From: Dendrolimus kikuchii
Lineage: Eukaryota > Arthropoda > Insecta > Lepidoptera > Lasiocampidae
Length of the DNA: 64,000 bases
NCBI GenBank assembly: GCA_019925095.2
Contig: CM034389.1
Span: 2,812,001-2,876,000, forward strand
Direction: 5' to 3'
The notes under the pieces are model-generated. The model worked only from the letters and a program-made list of their open reading frames with translations. It made no database searches and was not told the DNA's origin. The position numbers and the translations under genes were made by a program. This document shows, one piece after another, positions 1 through 10,580 of this stretch (position 1 is the stretch's first letter; every line of letters begins with the position of its first letter).

Positions 1-409
1 TTCAAAATCGGAGGATTTTGAAAACCAATTCCACGCGGACGACGTCGCAGGCATAGCTAGTAGAATAATAAAATATATAATGTGCGTTTGTGCTTAGAAG
101 CTGTAAAATTTGTATGAGGCCAACAAAAAACTATACTGAATCCAACGAGTAAAGAATTGTCAAAATCGATTCAGAATCAAAAAGTTATGACTGGTAACGC
201 CATCTTGCGGTAAACGTCATCCTATCCCCAATCCTTCCTCACCCCCGCGCGCGTACGCCGCTTGCCGCTCGCTGGCACCTAAAAAAAGGTGTAAAACGAT
301 CCCGCTCTGAACGCACGCGTGTGATGTGATAGTGCCGCTATTGTAAAGCCAAGGGAGATCAGACCACAGCCGGCCGGCCAGGAAGCCTTCAGCAGCTGTA
401 GTCCAGGTA
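1..409. other. intergenic, no gene seen
   Basis: I see no supportable reading frame. Positions 236-275 and 360-385 are GC-richer than the AT-rich remainder. No family was recognised. Confidence 0.5.
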
Positions 410-626
410 ACCTAGATTCCGTTTCCCAAAGACGTTTGCCGCCCTAATACAGTTCATTAACAGCCGCACCAATGACTGAACATATTATATTAAAAAATAT
501 ATATTTACACAACAAATTGAGAACCACCACTTTTTTAAAGCCGATTAAAAAGATAGGCGGTCCACGGAAAGTAGTAAAAATTTGTAAGGGGTCTACGAGA
601 CAAAACAGTTTGGGAATCATTGGCCT
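410..626. mobile_element. possible hAT-like non-autonomous element
   Basis: The left end carries TTTCCCAAAG and the right end CTTTGGGA-like sequence (TTTGGGAATCATTG), forming short inverted termini of the TTCCCAAA type common in hAT elements. CCTAGA/GCCTAGA occurs on both outer sides and may be a decayed target duplication. Ends are uncertain and there is no coding sequence. Confidence 0.3.
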
Positions 627-1930
627 AGAATATAAATATTAAAAGCCAGAACTGACAGCAGCATTACAAAGTTCTTCCGGTAGATTAAATCAACGCGATG
701 GAGTGAAGCCTCCGTTAAATTCACTCATGATTTAGTGTCTCCCGGCACAATATAGTGCACACTGGGGTGGCCATGCTTTAGAAAAAGAACGGATAATAAA
801 CAATTATTTTTTTTCTCTTATTCAAGAATATTGCTCCAGTATTAACAGAGAAGTTCATTATGCTGTTGTTCAAATACTGGGATTTTTTTTAACTGACAAT
901 AAAACTACAAGCTAATTAAAGGCTACGTTGCCACGCTGGATGACGATGTCAATTCGCTGTGCGCAGTATTTAAACCAGTCTTCTGGTAATGGATGGCATC
1001 AAAGATTTTCCTAGTAATTTATTTATAGAAATTATTTACGGAATATAAAATTAACGAATAACTACTAACCGCGGAGGCTTAGTGATGAAAAAGCATTTTA
1101 TTAAACACACATGGTTTGAAATCGATGTAAAAAATATACACAGCTTTCAAGAAAAGCAATTAAGAATTATCACATGCACATGTCATAGAGGTAACCAGCA
1201 CAAAATTGTATAATTATTGCAAGACAGGCTGTACTTAGGCCAGGATTCAGTAGAGGCCATATCTCACTCAGACTGTGAAAATTAGGGTTGCGTCGAAGCG
1301 TCACAGAGAATTACCTAGGGTAAGCTCTGTGGCGTCTCAGCAAAACGCGGAGGGGTGGTGGAAGCTTTAGCGGGTAGTCTAGCAGCCGGCGTCTCAGAAC
1401 CCCTTTTTTAGTGAAGGTGTATGCAGAGGCCCCTAGGAGCTCCACATACCCCTAAGTCTAAAGCCCCCAGAGGTCCAAGGAAATGCGTAAATATAGGTTA
1501 AAAAAATGGTGGGTATAAGATCTGTTTCCCAAAAATATGGAAGGCCGAGTTCAGCAGTAGAACATGTAAGGTCTGACTTTATTATAATTTAAATATTTAA
1601 GTCATTGAACAAACATTAAGTTAAGCATAAATCATAAAACATTCCTTTACGAAGCTAGTCCAATTTCAGAATCCGGTGACCGGTAATTCTATCCAGGTCA
1701 TTGAGCATCGGGCTTAGGCCCCAATCGCACTGGTAAAGCGATAGCGATTACTTTTTAAAAAACTATGATGATAATGCGGTCGTTGCCATATATTTATCGG
1801 AATTCTATTCAGCTAAATCGCTTGCGTCTTAACAATGCAAACTGGGCCATAAACAATTGTAAGGTTTTAATAAAAGATTTTACAATTATCTTTACAAAGC
1901 TCATACTAGATGATTTTGTTTTATATTAAA
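627..1930. other. intergenic, no gene seen
   Basis: AT-rich sequence with a GC-richer patch around 1290-1480. No reading frame, tRNA or recognised repeat could be supported. Confidence 0.5.
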
Positions 1931-2131
1931 CTAGCGGCCCGACGCGGTTTCACCCGCGCTCTGTCCCTCTCCCATGGTATAAAGCGTCATGTTATATAGC
2001 CTATGACACCCCCTGTTACGGTAGCTTTCGAATAGTAAAAGAATTTTTAAAATCGGTTTAGTAGATCCAGAGATTACCCCCTACAACGTCACAAACTCAC
2101 AAAGTTTATCTCTTTATAATATTAGTATAGA
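1931..2131 (-). mobile_element. non-autonomous Helitron, 201 bp
   Basis: Read on the minus strand, it starts TC (complement of 2130-2131), ends CTAG (complement of 1931-1934) and sits between A and T with no target duplication, as Helitrons do. Just inside the CTAG end a 5-bp stem (CGCGG/CCGCG) forms the expected 3' hairpin. A close relative lies at 63367-63552. It has no Rep/helicase reading frame, so it would depend on an autonomous partner. Structure is seen; class is inferred. Confidence 0.7.
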
Positions 2132-2868
2132 TTGCTAAAAAAAATTTACTGATTATAAAAAGTGCGTATCGAGGTTTTGTATGTTAAATATCAAATTGCA
2201 GATATTAATTGTGTGTTATTTTCTTAGTATCTATTAGTCAGTTCTTTTTAACAGTACTTATGCTTTCTCTATTGACTTGAGTCAAGAATACAAAACTATA
2301 AAGTGTTACACTATTTCCTAGCCTCGACTCTTATAGGTAACATCATACGTAAATCGCATACTTTTTGAAATTAATTTCTGTTTACGACAGAAAAGACGGT
2401 TCGAATTATTTTAACTACTTATATTTATAACGTACTAAGAAGCGCGTGTTACAGTCTACTCGAAGACACGTTAAATATGAGATAATTATGTTAATTTAAA
2501 AAGGATAGATTTATTAATCGCAACATAACTTAGGTGAAAAAGATGTTAATCAACAATTGAAAATTCAAGTTCTTATCCAAATTAAGTTCTTATTATTTTA
2601 AATTAAAATAAAATGTATGTTCCAATCTACATATTGTACCCACATTTATATACATACAGGTAGACCTAAAAAGAGATGAATGGATTGTGTGAAGGATGAT
2701 ATAATGTTTTGGTGTGACAGAGGACATAATATGTCAGAATAGAAGACAGTGGAAGGAAAAGAAGAAGGTGAAAGAAAGAAGAGACAAATACACTGTTTAG
2801 CAACTTTTAATAAAACAAACGGCAAGAAACTCTCTAGCTTTTTTTATAAAATTGCAATGTTTGTAAAA
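2132..2868. other. intergenic, no gene seen
   Basis: AT-rich DNA. A 68-codon frame from 2749 runs into the palindrome and has no recognisable domain. Confidence 0.5.
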
Positions 2869-2981
2869 TTCACGTGCATGATGCTTAAGAGCGATACAAA
2901 GGAGTTCCTTTGTACCGCTCTTAAGCATCATGCACGTGAATCAAATAGTTATTGAATCAAATAGTTATTTGATTCACGTGC
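2869..2981. repeat. compound near-perfect palindrome
   Basis: Arms 2869-2903 and 2906-2940 are 35 bp each with one mismatch and a 2-bp spacer. The outer part of the right arm (2932-2947) pairs again with 2966-2981. Between them a 16-bp sequence (GAATCAAATAGTTATT) is directly duplicated. CACGTG hexamers occur three times. The layout suggests slipped replication or a recent inverted duplication. Confidence 0.85.
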
Positions 2982-3867
2982 GTTACTTATACATTAATCA
3001 TATAACTTATTCAAGCAATCTCATTACTAACTACACACTACTATAACAACATTCTACTATAACAACATTGTCAATATACATACGTGTCACTAATTAGCGA
3101 ATGTTAATTAATATCAAACTATCATACTATTAATTAGCATGTACATTATGTCGCTACTAATAATTATTTATTTTTATAAATAATTATTAGTTAAAAATCG
3201 AGGTAACTTATAAAACTAACAAAACCTTTATGATCGTTTGGACAGAAATTTACTAGTTAAATGATAAAAAAGTTTCCAATTGAATAAATATATAAACAGA
3301 TTCGCAAATTAATTAATTAACTACTTAATCAATGCAAATGCAGGATTTAGTGAAAAAAGTAAAATGTTAAATGACATAATATTTACGGAATTCTGTTTAG
3401 ACTCTTTTTCTATTGTTTATTTAGAATTTTTTGCAACATGTGCAAATAAATGCACATGATGCAAAAAATTATATGCACTTGACTTGGCATCCATGTGTGT
3501 GTATTTACAAGTGTGTATGTGTGTGAACGAGTATGTGTGTGTGTTTGTAAACTAAAAATACGTAGTTCTGAAGATTAGTCCTCTCTGAGAATAAATTGTG
3601 GTCATCCTTCTCATAGAGTGTGATAAATTAAAGCTTAGCATGGTCCCGACGTTTCCTGTGGCCATTTTATTTTGCCCTCCACTTCCTCTCCGGATTGCCG
3701 TCGACCACGAAATTATTGTTGCTGATGTATTATGGACACATTATTTTTTCACTCAGTCTCGTACAACGCTGTACTGTCGTGAATAATGCAAGAAAGATTT
3801 TCGAATAAAAAACCTGTAAAAAATAGTCTTATATGCTATTTTAGTTATTTTAAGTTGTTTTACAAGT
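2982..3867. other. intergenic with TG-rich tract
   Basis: AT-rich DNA with a degenerate TG microsatellite at about 3492-3548. No gene supported. Confidence 0.5.
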
Positions 3868-4645
3868 CTACGGACTCGAGTTCCGTACCCTTTCTTGCAA
3901 CTTAATTTCGAAAAAAGTTTTTAGAATTTATACACGCTTCTTGGTTATTTTTGTTTTTGTATGTGACATTTTAGATAGAGATCCCAGTCACCCCAGACTT
4001 ACGTGATTTTAGGAAAGATGAAATTTTTAGCATCGGTAGTTTAATATAAACTTAGAAAGGAATGGATACTCGCTAAGCTGAAAGCGGGGCCATTTTTCAG
4101 GTAGCAGTTATCAAAGGTGCAAAATAACCATGGGAAGATGTTTGGCCCGTCAGATTTGTCTGGCTCATTGGAAAATATTTTAAAATATTATACTTGATAA
4201 TTATATATAAAATTCAGTCTTCCTAAAATGACGTAAGTTCCTTTTTTTTTAAAGTGTCTGTCAAAAGTTATGGCCCACAGGAAGTGTCTGGCAACTGTAT
4301 ACCTTCGTTTATAACAATATCATATATGACATATGTAAAAACTAGCCCTGCTACCTTGACGTAAGTTAGCATGGTTATTTTCCACCTTTGATAGCTGCTA
4401 CCTGAAAAACGGCCCCGCTTTCAGCTTAGCGAGTATCCATTCCTTTCTAAGTTTATATTAAACTACCGATCCTGAAAATTTCATCTCTCCTAAAATAACG
4501 TAAGTCTGGGGTGATTGGGATCTCAATCTACTTATATTTATTCAATGATATTTGTGTTGTGGTGTACCTTAATACTAAACTTATACTAATGTAGAGTGTA
4601 CCTGTTACATGCTGGTGTTGTGAGGAAGTGCTTGTGCAGAGTGAG
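3868..4645 (-). mobile_element. retroposon-D copy split by a MITE
   Basis: Positions 3868-3973 and 4529-4645 together match, in reverse, the retroposon at 19441-19778. Shared blocks include TACGGACTCGAGTTCCGTAC and the stretch around 4566-4630. The two halves are separated by the foldback MITE at 3974-4528. There is no reading frame. It is older than the MITE inside it. Confidence 0.6.
3974..4528. mobile_element. foldback MITE with long inverted repeats
   Basis: About 150-bp terminal inverted repeats (roughly 3974-4133 and 4373-4528) begin GATAGAGATCCC / GATTGAGATCCC and are flanked by TA on both sides (3972-3973 and 4529-4530). The middle repeats the motif CCTAAAATGACGTAAGT. TA target duplication points to the Tc1/mariner superfamily; no transposase is present. 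Confidence 0.7.
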
Positions 4646-4654
4646 CCTTATTTT

Positions 4655-4843
4655 AAGTATTGTATTAAGCCAAACATGACTGAAAAATTGAGAGGAAGAA
4701 GGTTAAGGTGGTATGGGCATGTAATGAGGAGAGATGAAAGTCACGTGACAAAAAGAATATTAAACTGCAAGATTGATGGACATAAATGTAAAGGTAGACC
4801 AAGAAAGAGGTTGGTGGATTATGTGACACAGTTCCGTAAATAG
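4655..4843 (+). pseudogene. LINE reverse transcriptase C-terminal remnant
   Basis: The frame encodes GRRLRWYGHVMRRDESHV followed by KCKGRPRKR. The pattern RLRWxGHVxRxxxxxV...GRPRKR is typical of the region after the reverse-transcriptase domain in insect non-LTR elements (RTE-like tails). Upstream domains are absent, so this is a 5'-truncated dead copy. It differs in sequence from the LINE-B tails elsewhere in the window. Confidence 0.6.
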
Positions 4844-5101
4844 AGCGGTGCCACCGGTACCCGGGCACAGGGCCGTAGACTCTGGGGGGCGCAAGAATGG
4901 CCAGACCAGGCAGGACTATTATTTTTCCCGTTTGTTCCTGATAAGTTCCCTCTGCGCCGCTAGTGCTCGATTCCAACACATGAGTACCTACATGCCAGTA
5001 TTATCAAAAACATCTGTTAAATTAGACAAAACACCGCGCTCACTTTTTTAGCAGCGCACGGGCGTACTTGTGTTCTAGTTCTTTAAAAAAATAGATTTTT
5101 T

Positions 5102-5413
5102 ATCCGTGCAGGAACGGAGAAAGAATACAATTTCCTGCGGCCCGGCGGCCAGTCGTAAGAGGCGACTCAACAACCCACAGCCAGGTGGTAGAGTAATTGC
5201 TCGACTGGATGGCGACCACCCCTGGTCTAGAGTATGCCGCCATAACAACCTAGTGTTGTGTTCCGGCATTAGTGACCAGGTTCCAGTCTCCTTTAAGAGA
5301 ACAGCAGCGCATTTGTAGCACCTTTGGTGTTGCAAATGTCCATAAGCGATGATAACCGCTTTCCATCAAATGGGCCGTCTGCCTGTCTGCTGATCTCCTG
5401 CAATAAAAAAAAA
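5102..5413 (+). mobile_element. SINE-A copy, full length
   Basis: Starts ATCCGTGCAGG and ends CTGCAATAAAAAAAA. These two fixed ends recur in nearly all copies in this window, which favours a short non-autonomous retroposon over random 5'-truncated LINE tails. No tRNA-like A/B boxes were seen. Reading frames inside it are repeat artefacts. Confidence 0.75.
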
Positions 5414-6072
5414 GCAAAACAAAAAAAAAAGTTATACGATGAAAAACCAATCTTCTATTTAGTAACTAAGCGGTTGAAATTTCCAAAAGCTTTACCTTAG
5501 TGTAGAAGCGCGCGAAAAATTCTACCGTCCACCAATTAGGGCCACTTTTTTCCCTTCTCTCTGGTACCGGTGTATTTTACAACCGGTTTTAGGGTTGGCA
5601 CTTCTCAGGGGACGATTTTGGAAATGACTAAAGTAAATTCAATTCTTATTAACCCTCAAACCAGTAGCCATGCCGTAGGCCAAGTTTTCTATACACATCT
5701 TCTATATATTAATACGTGAAAAAAAACTTACTACTCATTTTTAAGAAAATTGCGCCGTCGGAGGAGTATGAAACTTCGCACACTTATAGCTTATATAGAG
5801 AAGGAGTGCAGAATGCTACTATTTTTTTTAAAATTATGCATAAAAAATACATTGAATCCATAAAAAAACATTACACACACTACCATGCATTTGACACACA
5901 CGCATATATACTCTTTTGTTTATTGTTAAAGTCAAATTAAGAGTGTAGCCTTGGCGAAATATGTGATTACAGAAGTATACTCTTTGACAACAGAACCTTA
6001 ATAATATTCAAACTTGTAATTTAATATAATTATTAAAGTTAAATTTCGACTACGATCACTAGTATAATATAA
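5414..6072. other. intergenic, no gene seen
   Basis: AT-rich sequence with no supportable feature. Confidence 0.5.
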
Positions 6073-6930
6073 CTAGCTGACCCGGCGAACTTCGTACCGC
6101 CATATTTTCTGAATTCCTAAAAAACTTTGTTTCATGACACACAAACAAATCACCAAAATCGGTCCGGGTGATTAGGAGGATTCTAGAACCCGATCTCAGC
6201 GTCACCTACCGTTTCTAATTGCGAATCTAAACCATCCGGGAACCCACTCAAACACACAAAAACAAAATCACTAAAATCGCTCCCGGTGATTGGGAGGATT
6301 CTAGAACCCGACCTCTGCGCCACCTACCGGTTCTTTCTGCGAATCTAAACCATCCGGGAACCCACTCAAACACACAAAAACAAAATCACCAAAATCGCCC
6401 CCAGTGATTAGGAGGATTCTAGAACCCGACCTCAGCGCCACCTACCGGTTCTAATTGCGAATCCAAACCATCCGGGAACCCACTCAAACACACAAAAATA
6501 AAATCACCAAAATCGCTGCCGGTAATTAGGAGGATTCTAGAACCCGACCTCGGCGCCACCTACCGGTTCTTTCTGCGAATCTAAACTACCCGGGAACCCA
6601 CTTAAACACACAAAAACAAAATCACCAAAATCGCTCCCGGTGATTAGGAGGATTCTAGAACCCGACCTCGGCGCCACCTACCGTTTCTAATTGCGAATCT
6701 AAACCATCCGGGAACCCACTCAAACACACAAAAACAAAATCACCAAAATCGCTCCAACTGATAAGGAGAATTGTAGAACCCGATCTCAGCGCCACTTACC
6801 GGTTCCAATTGTAGATCTAAACCATCCCGGGACCCACTTAAACACACACACAAAATTCATCAAAATCGGTAAAGTCGTTCTCAAGTTATAAAATTACAAC
6901 GAAAAGTGGCATCGATTTTTATATTTATAA
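6073..6930 (-). mobile_element. non-autonomous Helitron with tandem repeats
   Basis: CTAG at the minus-strand 3' end (6073-6076) is followed on that strand by T and preceded by GGCG...CGCC hairpin sequence. The interior is an array of 118-bp units that also occur, once or twice, in the Helitrons at 9917, 51021 and 63553. The 5' TC end is not sharply defined (about 6915-6950). No protein is encoded. Confidence 0.6.
6125..6860. repeat. 118-bp tandem repeat, six units
   Basis: The landmark ATTCTAGAACCC (ATTGTAGAACCC in the last) recurs at 6180, 6298, 6416, 6534, 6652 and 6770, exactly 118 bp apart. Units alternate between TTCTAATTGCG and TTCTTTCTGCG variants, so the underlying amplification step was probably a 236-bp dimer. 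Confidence 0.9.
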
Positions 6931-7162
6931 ATTATTGTTAAGTGTCGCATTTTTAGAAATAATTTTTTTTCTCTTTCTTTCTTTCTTAAATAATTTAAGT
7001 GTGGCAACCCTATATAAGCGATCGGTTCGCCGGCGGCTCGATTGAATAGCAATATTCTTTTTTGTGACGACACGTGCGTTTTACTGCGTTCGGTTTATAC
7101 GGCAATATAACACATACTTTATATCCGAACTATGATTACCCTGCGTCTTTGCTTACATAATA

Positions 7163-7256
7163 CTAGGACCGCGACTTCGTCCGCGCTTGGCTTGTAATTC
7201 CCGCCTGACTCTCGGGAGACAGCATTCAACAAATAATGTAAGTCACTGTTTTAGTG
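7163..7256 (-). mobile_element. Helitron-like 3' end, interrupted
   Basis: CTAG at 7163-7166 after A, with the stem CCGCG...CGCGG, resembles the 3' terminus of the other Helitrons. The sequence is cut by LINE-B at 7257 and appears to continue from 7581. The opposite end was not found. Confidence 0.4.
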
Positions 7257-7568
7257 AGAGTGTCGGGGTGAAGGTAAGGAAAGGAATGCTCCGGTGGTTC
7301 GGGCATGTGGAAAGAATGACTAAACAGATATACAATGCAAAAGTGGATGGATGCAGAAGTCGTGGAAGGCCACGACACACCTTCCATGATCAAATTGATC
7401 GTGTACTAGCAGAAGGTGATGTCAGGAGTCTTAAGAACAGACGAGTGTGCATGACAAGAGTTATGAATGTCAAAGAAGCAAGTGGGGTGTGTAAGAATGG
7501 GCCTAAATGGCGCTCTGTAGTTCGTGCCTACCCCGCAAGGGAACTGGCGTGAAGTTATGTATGTATGT
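7257..7568 (+). mobile_element. LINE-B 3' fragment with target duplication
   Basis: The insert is flanked by a perfect 12-bp duplication ACTGTTTTAGTG (7245-7256 and 7569-7580). It encodes the tail of a non-LTR reverse transcriptase (KGMLRWFGHVERM, then GRPRHTFHDQIDRVLAEGDV) and ends with TGA and an (ATGT)n tail. It is a 5'-truncated product of target-primed reverse transcription; HDER is missing after VERM relative to the 21352 copy. Confidence 0.85.
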
Positions 7569-7704
7569 ACTGTTTTAGTGCCAACTGCGTCACTCTAACG
7601 GTAAATTTTTATGCACCCGATCTACTACAAACCGCTCCCGGGAAAATTTCCGCGGGATTGCCGGGATGAAAAATATCACGCATTTTATGAAATGAAACGA
7701 AATT

Positions 7705-7852
7705 CTTCTTCTTCGGCGTCTCAGCCACTTTTCAGTAGCCGTTATCACTTTGTCTTCCGTCATTACGGCTCTTGAAAACTGGCGAAAATGTCGGAATAAT
7801 AATCAAGTAAAATACCGCGCTTGAAATTGTTAAAACGTAATTTTATTTAGTA
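7705..7852. repeat. repeat-P copy
   Basis: Shares CAGCCACTTTTCAGTAGC and the block TAAAATACCGCGCTT...GTTAAAACG with copies at 20690-20905, 23805-24000 and inside the tandem array. It is non-coding; the superfamily is not recognised. Confidence 0.5.
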
Positions 7853-8041
7853 CTAGCTACGCCCGCGACTTCGTCCGCGTAGAATTTTTTTTGTGGAACC
7901 CTAAAAAAAGTTTTAAAAACAGTAGCCTGAGTTACTCTTTATAACATCAGCTATCTGATAGGGACAGTCCCGTAAAAAACCGGTCCAGCCGTTTCAAAGA
8001 TTAGCCGGAACATTCAGACAGACAACAATTTCAAAAATTGA
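7853..8041 (-). mobile_element. Helitron-like element
   Basis: CTAG at 7853-7856 preceded by A, with the CGCGACTTCGTCCGCG hairpin region. The other end may be the TC complement at 8040-8041 followed by T. Contains the CAGCCGTTTCAAAGATTAG block typical of this repeat group. The 5' end is tentative. Confidence 0.5.
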
Positions 8042-8571
8042 TTTTTTATGCGAAACTTCTTTAGAATCTTTGTAATTTGAAACCCGATGAAACGAGAAAG
8101 CGACACTAAAATGTGAGAAACACATTCTTCTTTACCCGTTAGTATTAATTTTTATTTTAAATAAAACTTCAAAAGATTTCAAATAGTATTAATTTTTATT
8201 TTAAATAAAACTTAAAAGATTTCAAATGAATCTTTATATATAAGAATACTTAAGGCAAATATTCTTTTATACGTAGATTAAAGGAAATTGTGCGTAGCAG
8301 TGCACTGAATTTTGAACTTTATGCTAGTGATTTAAAATGTAATTTAGATTGAATTATTACGAATAAGGGTCAAAATACCTAAGAATAAAGACGCCTATAA
8401 TAGAATAGAAATGCGAAAATGTGTGTGTGCAGCTCACACTTGTCTACTAAGGGTTGTAGATATAATTATGGCCGTCTGTATATTCTCTGAAATTCTACTT
8501 CTACTGCGTGTGAACTGCACATATACGCATTTTTTTTTATATAAGTAACGTATATAATCTCATATGCTTAC
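8042..8571. other. intergenic, no gene seen
   Basis: Contains a short direct duplication (TAGTATTAATTTTTATTTTA at about 8140 and 8185). No gene supported. Confidence 0.5.
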
Positions 8572-9109
8572 TTTTTTATTGCACGAGTTCAGCAGGCAGG
8601 AAGACGACCCACTTGATGGAAAGCGGTTACCATCGCCTTTGGACATTTGCAACACCAAAGGTGCTACAAATGCGCTGCTGCTCTCTTAAGACTGGAACCT
8701 GGTCACCAATACATAATAGCAGCCCATAACTGTCCCACTGCTGGACTCGGGCCTCCCACTATAGGGGAACGGATAGTAATACCCGCCGCTTGTCCAAGGC
8801 GGCTTGGCAGGTTTGACACATCGGTTATCTCGGTGTGCAAGTTGCATCACGATGTTTTCCTTCAAAACTGCTTAAGTGGTGCATGCGTTCCGGCCAGGAT
8901 AGAACCAGCACCCTTTGAGTTTAGGACGCGTACGCTAGCCATTACGCTACCACGACTTCACTAATGCCAGAACACAAATCAAGATTGTTATGTGACAGCC
9001 ATCCAGACGGGCAAATACCCTATCACCTGACTATGGGTTGTTTTGTCGCCTCTTATGACAGGCCGCTCGGCCGCAGGAAATTGTATTGTTTCTCCGTTCG
9101 TGCATGGAC
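8572..9109 (-). mobile_element. SINE-A copy split by a tRNA-SINE
   Basis: The poly-T (8572-8577) and SINE-A sequence up to 8711 continue at 8958-9109 after an intervening element. The 5' end (plus-strand right side) is degenerate (TGCATGGAC for TGCACGGAT). Confidence 0.75.
8712..8957 (-). mobile_element. tRNA-derived SINE
   Basis: On the minus strand the head contains a polymerase III A box (TAGCGTAATGG) and, after tRNA-like spacing, a B box (GGTTCTATCC). It interrupts SINE-A and is bordered by TCACCAATA (8703-8711) and TCACTAATG (8958-8966), a 7/9 match interpreted as a decayed target duplication. No poly-A tail is visible. Confidence 0.7.
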
Positions 9110-9348
9110 AAAATTGGTCTTGTCTTCTCTTCATAGATTGAGGCAGACTGGTTGCAAGCGACAGCTCTTTACCACGGCCTTCACTCATCGAGCTACGACT
9201 GACGGTAACGGGTGTGTAAGCCCACTCGACCTACGTTCATGTGTGTGATGTCAAAGCAGCTCGTGTTGGCCTGTCCGCGATTTTCGATTACCAGTCATTT
9301 GAAACACGAAAGGTGCTACTAATGTGCTACCCCTGTCTACACGGAGAC

Positions 9349-9663
9349 TTTTTTTTTTTAATTGCAGGAGATCAGCAGACAGGCAGACGGCCCACTTGAT
9401 GGAAAGCGGTCACCATCGCCTATGGACATTTGCAACACCGAAGGTGCTACAAATACGCTGCTGCTCTCTTAAAGGAAACTGGAACCTGGTCATTAATGCC
9501 GGAACACAACTCAAGGTTGTTATGGCGACATGCTTTAGACTAGGGGTGGTAGCCATCCAGTCGGGCAAATGCCCTACCACCTGGCTGTGGGTTGTTAAGT
9601 CGCCTCTTACGACAGGCCGCCCGGCCGCAGGAAATTGTAATCTTTCTCCGTTCCTGCACGGAT
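9349..9663 (-). mobile_element. SINE-A copy, full length
   Basis: Poly-T at 9349-9359, then the complete element ending TGCACGGAT on the plus strand. It directly abuts another partial copy beginning at 9664. Confidence 0.75.
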
Positions 9664-9930
9664 AGACTGAAACCTGGCCACTAATACCGGAACACAGCTC
9701 AAATTTGTTATGGCAGCATACTCTAGATCAGCGGCGTTAGCAGGGGCGTAGCTACCGCCGTATCAATGATACGGGGCCCCCAGGCTACAGGGGCCCCGAA
9801 ACTGTGTAAGCAAAAATACCTAAAATGTTATCCACAATCTTTTATAGATTAATAACATATTTCAGAATAACTGCTGGGCCAGCAGGAACGGCTATCAGGT
9901 TTGTCTTTATAGTCTACTAGCGGCCCCGGC

Positions 9931-9946
9931 TAGGGTTGCCAACCGT

Positions 9947-10038
<92 letters not shown>

Positions 10039-10580
10039 TGTGCTATATTTCGGGTCGGCGTACTATATACTGTTGAAGAAATAAATGGTACGCAAAAATA
10101 CTATACTTTCAACACCGAACGAAATCTAACAAACAAAAAATTAAAAAAAAATATATTAACGCCCCTTTTCATTACATTTTGAGTGAGGCGAGTTCGTGTA
10201 ACCGAATTCCGGACTCCAAACGCATCTACAATCTTTTGTCTTTGGCTTCCACTGATCTCTATTCTCTATACTAACTGGAGGCGCTGGCAGCACGTCAAAG
10301 TTGTCAATACCAAATTGACAACATCGAAATAATTTGATTTCATTGAATAATTGAATGTAATAAAGCATATGACACTTTTATTTCAGAAAAAGCACTGTTA
10401 AAAAATGCAAGAAGTGTAAAGAAATAAAGTTTTTATAAAAATAAATAAGTAACAATATATCTTTGTCTATTTTTAATTTTTTTCCATAAAGTACTATATT
10501 TTTTAGAAGTGTACTATATTTTTTTTATAACTTATTTTGAAAAATACTGTATTTCGCTAAAAAAAATATTGGCAACCCTA
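9931..10580. mobile_element. MITE with TAGGGTTGCCAA ends
   Basis: Inverted termini TAGGGTTGCCAA are flanked by GCCCCGGC (9923-9930) and GCCCCGGT (10581-10588), an 8-bp duplication with one change, consistent with hAT. AT-rich interior with a long (TA)n tract and no supported coding sequence. Confidence 0.7.
9953..10034. repeat. (TA)n microsatellite, about 41 units
   Basis: An uninterrupted 82-bp AT dinucleotide run lies within the MITE. Confidence 0.95.

Noticed and set aside
3978..4524. Foldback MITE ending at GAGATCCC
   Set aside because: Inverted similarity continues outward to GAT(A/T)GAGATCCC with TA on both sides, so the ends were moved to 3974 and 4528.
6125..6860. CRISPR-like array
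   Set aside because: Whole 118-bp units repeat without unique spacers, in animal DNA.
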